From contig NZ_QOLC01000099.1 of the NCBI RefSeq assembly GCF_003333325.1, forward strand, positions 3,443 to 67,442: a stretch of DNA of 64,000 bases, read 5' to 3'. The position numbers and the translations under genes were made by a program. The stretch comes from Candidatus Ulvibacter alkanivorans. Lineage in GTDB: Bacteria > Bacteroidota > Bacteroidia > Flavobacteriales > Flavobacteriaceae. Every line of letters starts with the position of its first letter. The first letter of the stretch is position 1. Under the pieces are notes generated by a model that saw only the letters and a program-made list of their open reading frames with translations, searched no databases and was not told the origin of the DNA. Below are positions 62,875-64,000 of this stretch, one piece after another.

Positions 62875-64000
62875 ATGAATATTAGTCATAAAAAGCGAAA
62901 TGTCGGCCTGGATCTGGCACGAACCATTGCTATTTTACTAGTGTTATTTGCTCACACGCGTTGGATTAGCGACCATTACCCCACAACCGTAGATTATGCA
63001 ATGCGCCTAAGTGGTACCATTGGTGTTGAGGTCTTTTTTATAATTAGCGGGTTCTTAATAGGGAAGATTATTTTACGCGAAATTCAACAGCCTGAATTTT
63101 CATTCTCTAATATCAAAAAGTTCTTATTTCGAAGATGGTTTCGAACCTTTCCAAATTATTATTTGTTGCTATTTGTAAACATCGTAGTTTGGTACAGTAT
63201 CTATGGTGCTTTGCCACAACAACTCTATCGCTATTTTCTATATATACAAAACGTAACAGATACGTCCCTTCCGTTTTATCGCGTTTCTTGGAGTTTAGCC
63301 GTAGAACAATTCTCATATATTATTGGTCCTTTCCTTTTATATGGGCTCATCTATTTTTTTCCGAAGAAGAACAGAAATACATTCTATCTGTACGTTACTA
63401 TTTTTATTATTCTTTGCTTTAGTGCTACCAAGGTGTATTTTTATTATACCGAAACTCTAACAGATATCGTTGATTGGAACGAATCAATTCGGAAAGTACT
63501 TATCTATAGATTGGATGTAGTGTACTATGGATTCTTATTACGATATTTTTACAACACCAAACGAGCTTGGTTGCTTCGGCATAAAAAACCACTATTGCTT
63601 ATAGGATTAGCAATTATTATGATGCTGCATGTATTTCGTGTGCCATTGGGAATTACCGTAGCTAACTCACCCGCCTTTATGATTATTTTGTACCTACCGA
63701 TAAATTCGTTGGCGATCGCATGTCTAATGCCATACCTGGATACTATGAAGATTAGATCGAAATCGGTGGTGACGTTTGTAACAACCATTAGTTTGATATC
63801 TTATTCGTTGTACTTACTTCATTATACGATTATTTTACATTCGCTAAAGGCGCTTTTCCCTTCGGAAGCATTGCGCGGTTTCACCTTATGGGCCTATACT
63901 TTTTTATATTGGGGGCTCACGATTGTGCTTTCCTACCTATTGTATGTGTATTTTGAAAAACCAGTAACCGATTTGCGCGATTCTCCAAAAGTGAAACGGC
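62875..64000 (+). CDS. Acyltransferase-3 (OafA-like) membrane protein, cut by right edge
   Basis: Reading from ATG 62875 the frame stays open to the last base, giving 375 codons with no stop, so the C-terminus is missing. About ten hydrophobic segments are visible. Near the N-terminus LDLARTIAILLVLFAHTRW has the R-x10-H motif (Arg 16, His 27) of acyltransferase-3 proteins, and VEVFFIISGFLIGK near residue 50 and WSLAVEQFSYIIGPF near residue 139 are also typical. These enzymes acetylate sugars of surface polysaccharides or other molecules. The acceptor is unknown. It starts 39 bp after moxR. Confidence 0.87.
   Translation, partial: MNISHKKRNVGLDLARTIAILLVLFAHTRWISDHYPTTVDYAMRLSGTIGVEVFFIISGFLIGKIILREIQQPEFSFSNIKKFLFRRWFRTFPNYYLLLFVNIVVWYSIYGALPQQLYRYFLYIQNVTDTSLPFYRVSWSLAVEQFSYIIGPFLLYGLIYFFPKKNRNTFYLYVTIFIILCFSATKVYFYYTETLTDIVDWNESIRKVLIYRLDVVYYGFLLRYFYNTKRAWLLRHKKPLLLIGLAIIMMLHVFRVPLGITVANSPAFMIILYLPINSLAIACLMPYLDTMKIRSKSVVTFVTTISLISYSLYLLHYTIILHSLKALFPSEALRGFTLWAYTFLYWGLTIVLSYLLYVYFEKPVTDLRDSPKVKR

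Noticed and set aside
63113..63788. Short open frames inside the last 1 kb
   Set aside because: They are out-of-frame readings of the acyltransferase-3 gene, which stays open from 62875 to the window end.

Overview
The window is chromosomal DNA from a member of the Flavobacteriaceae (Bacteroidota). I judge this from the gene families present: a PorV-type outer-membrane protein, DUF1573, DUF3276, DUF4856 plus imelysin, a Bacteroidetes-type long NusB, and a KdsD-TatC-AhpD-like-LptB run. The promoters also fit, with TTG, about 16-20 bp, then TAnnTTTG, and so does the AT-rich base composition. No rRNA, tRNA, CRISPR array, insertion sequence or phage gene was seen. There is no gene-free stretch longer than 300 bases.

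Bases 1-24901 are one almost gapless, rightward surface-polysaccharide cluster. Most neighbouring genes overlap by 1-35 bp, and the largest gap is 81 bp. It holds about a dozen glycosyltransferases (GT2 and GT4), a methyltransferase-like gene, a neuB-neuC-neuA set for a CMP-activated nonulosonic (sialic-type) acid, a coupled unknown transferase-like gene, two MBOAT/SGNH O-acetylation modules (the first cut by the left edge), a Wzy-like polymerase and a terminal polyprenyl-phosphate sugar-1-phosphate transferase. The parts fit a Wzx/Wzy-type O-acetylated, nonulosonic-acid-containing capsule or O-antigen. No Wzx flippase or Wza/Wzc export gene lies inside the window.

Bases 24905-47636 are mostly housekeeping genes on both strands. 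They include a DUF4105 protein, a PorV-like protein, pssA, the kdsD-tatC-AhpD-like-lptB operon, recQ, an M14 carboxypeptidase, a PUR-alpha-like protein, an MdlA-like ABC exporter, leucine dehydrogenase, nusB-DUF1573-yajC, pepT, pyrD, a LysE exporter, an HMG-CoA-lyase-type enzyme and a 5'-nucleotidase lipoprotein.

Bases 48162-54484 form a probable iron-uptake operon: DUF4856 lipoprotein, imelysin-like lipoprotein, HTTM membrane protein and FecA-like TonB receptor. Its promoter is bracketed by two near-identical palindromic operators. Bases 54600-64000 carry guaB, a Skp-like chaperone, a small SRPBCC pair, three tandem SurA/PpiC-type envelope foldases, a MoxR ATPase and an acyltransferase-3 gene that runs off the right edge.

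The most unusual signal belongs to no single gene. The octamer CTTCGGAA (reverse complement TTCCGAAG) occurs about 60 times by hand count, roughly once per kilobase, where only one or two would be expected by chance. It often forces the CGG arginine codon, so it looks selected as DNA.
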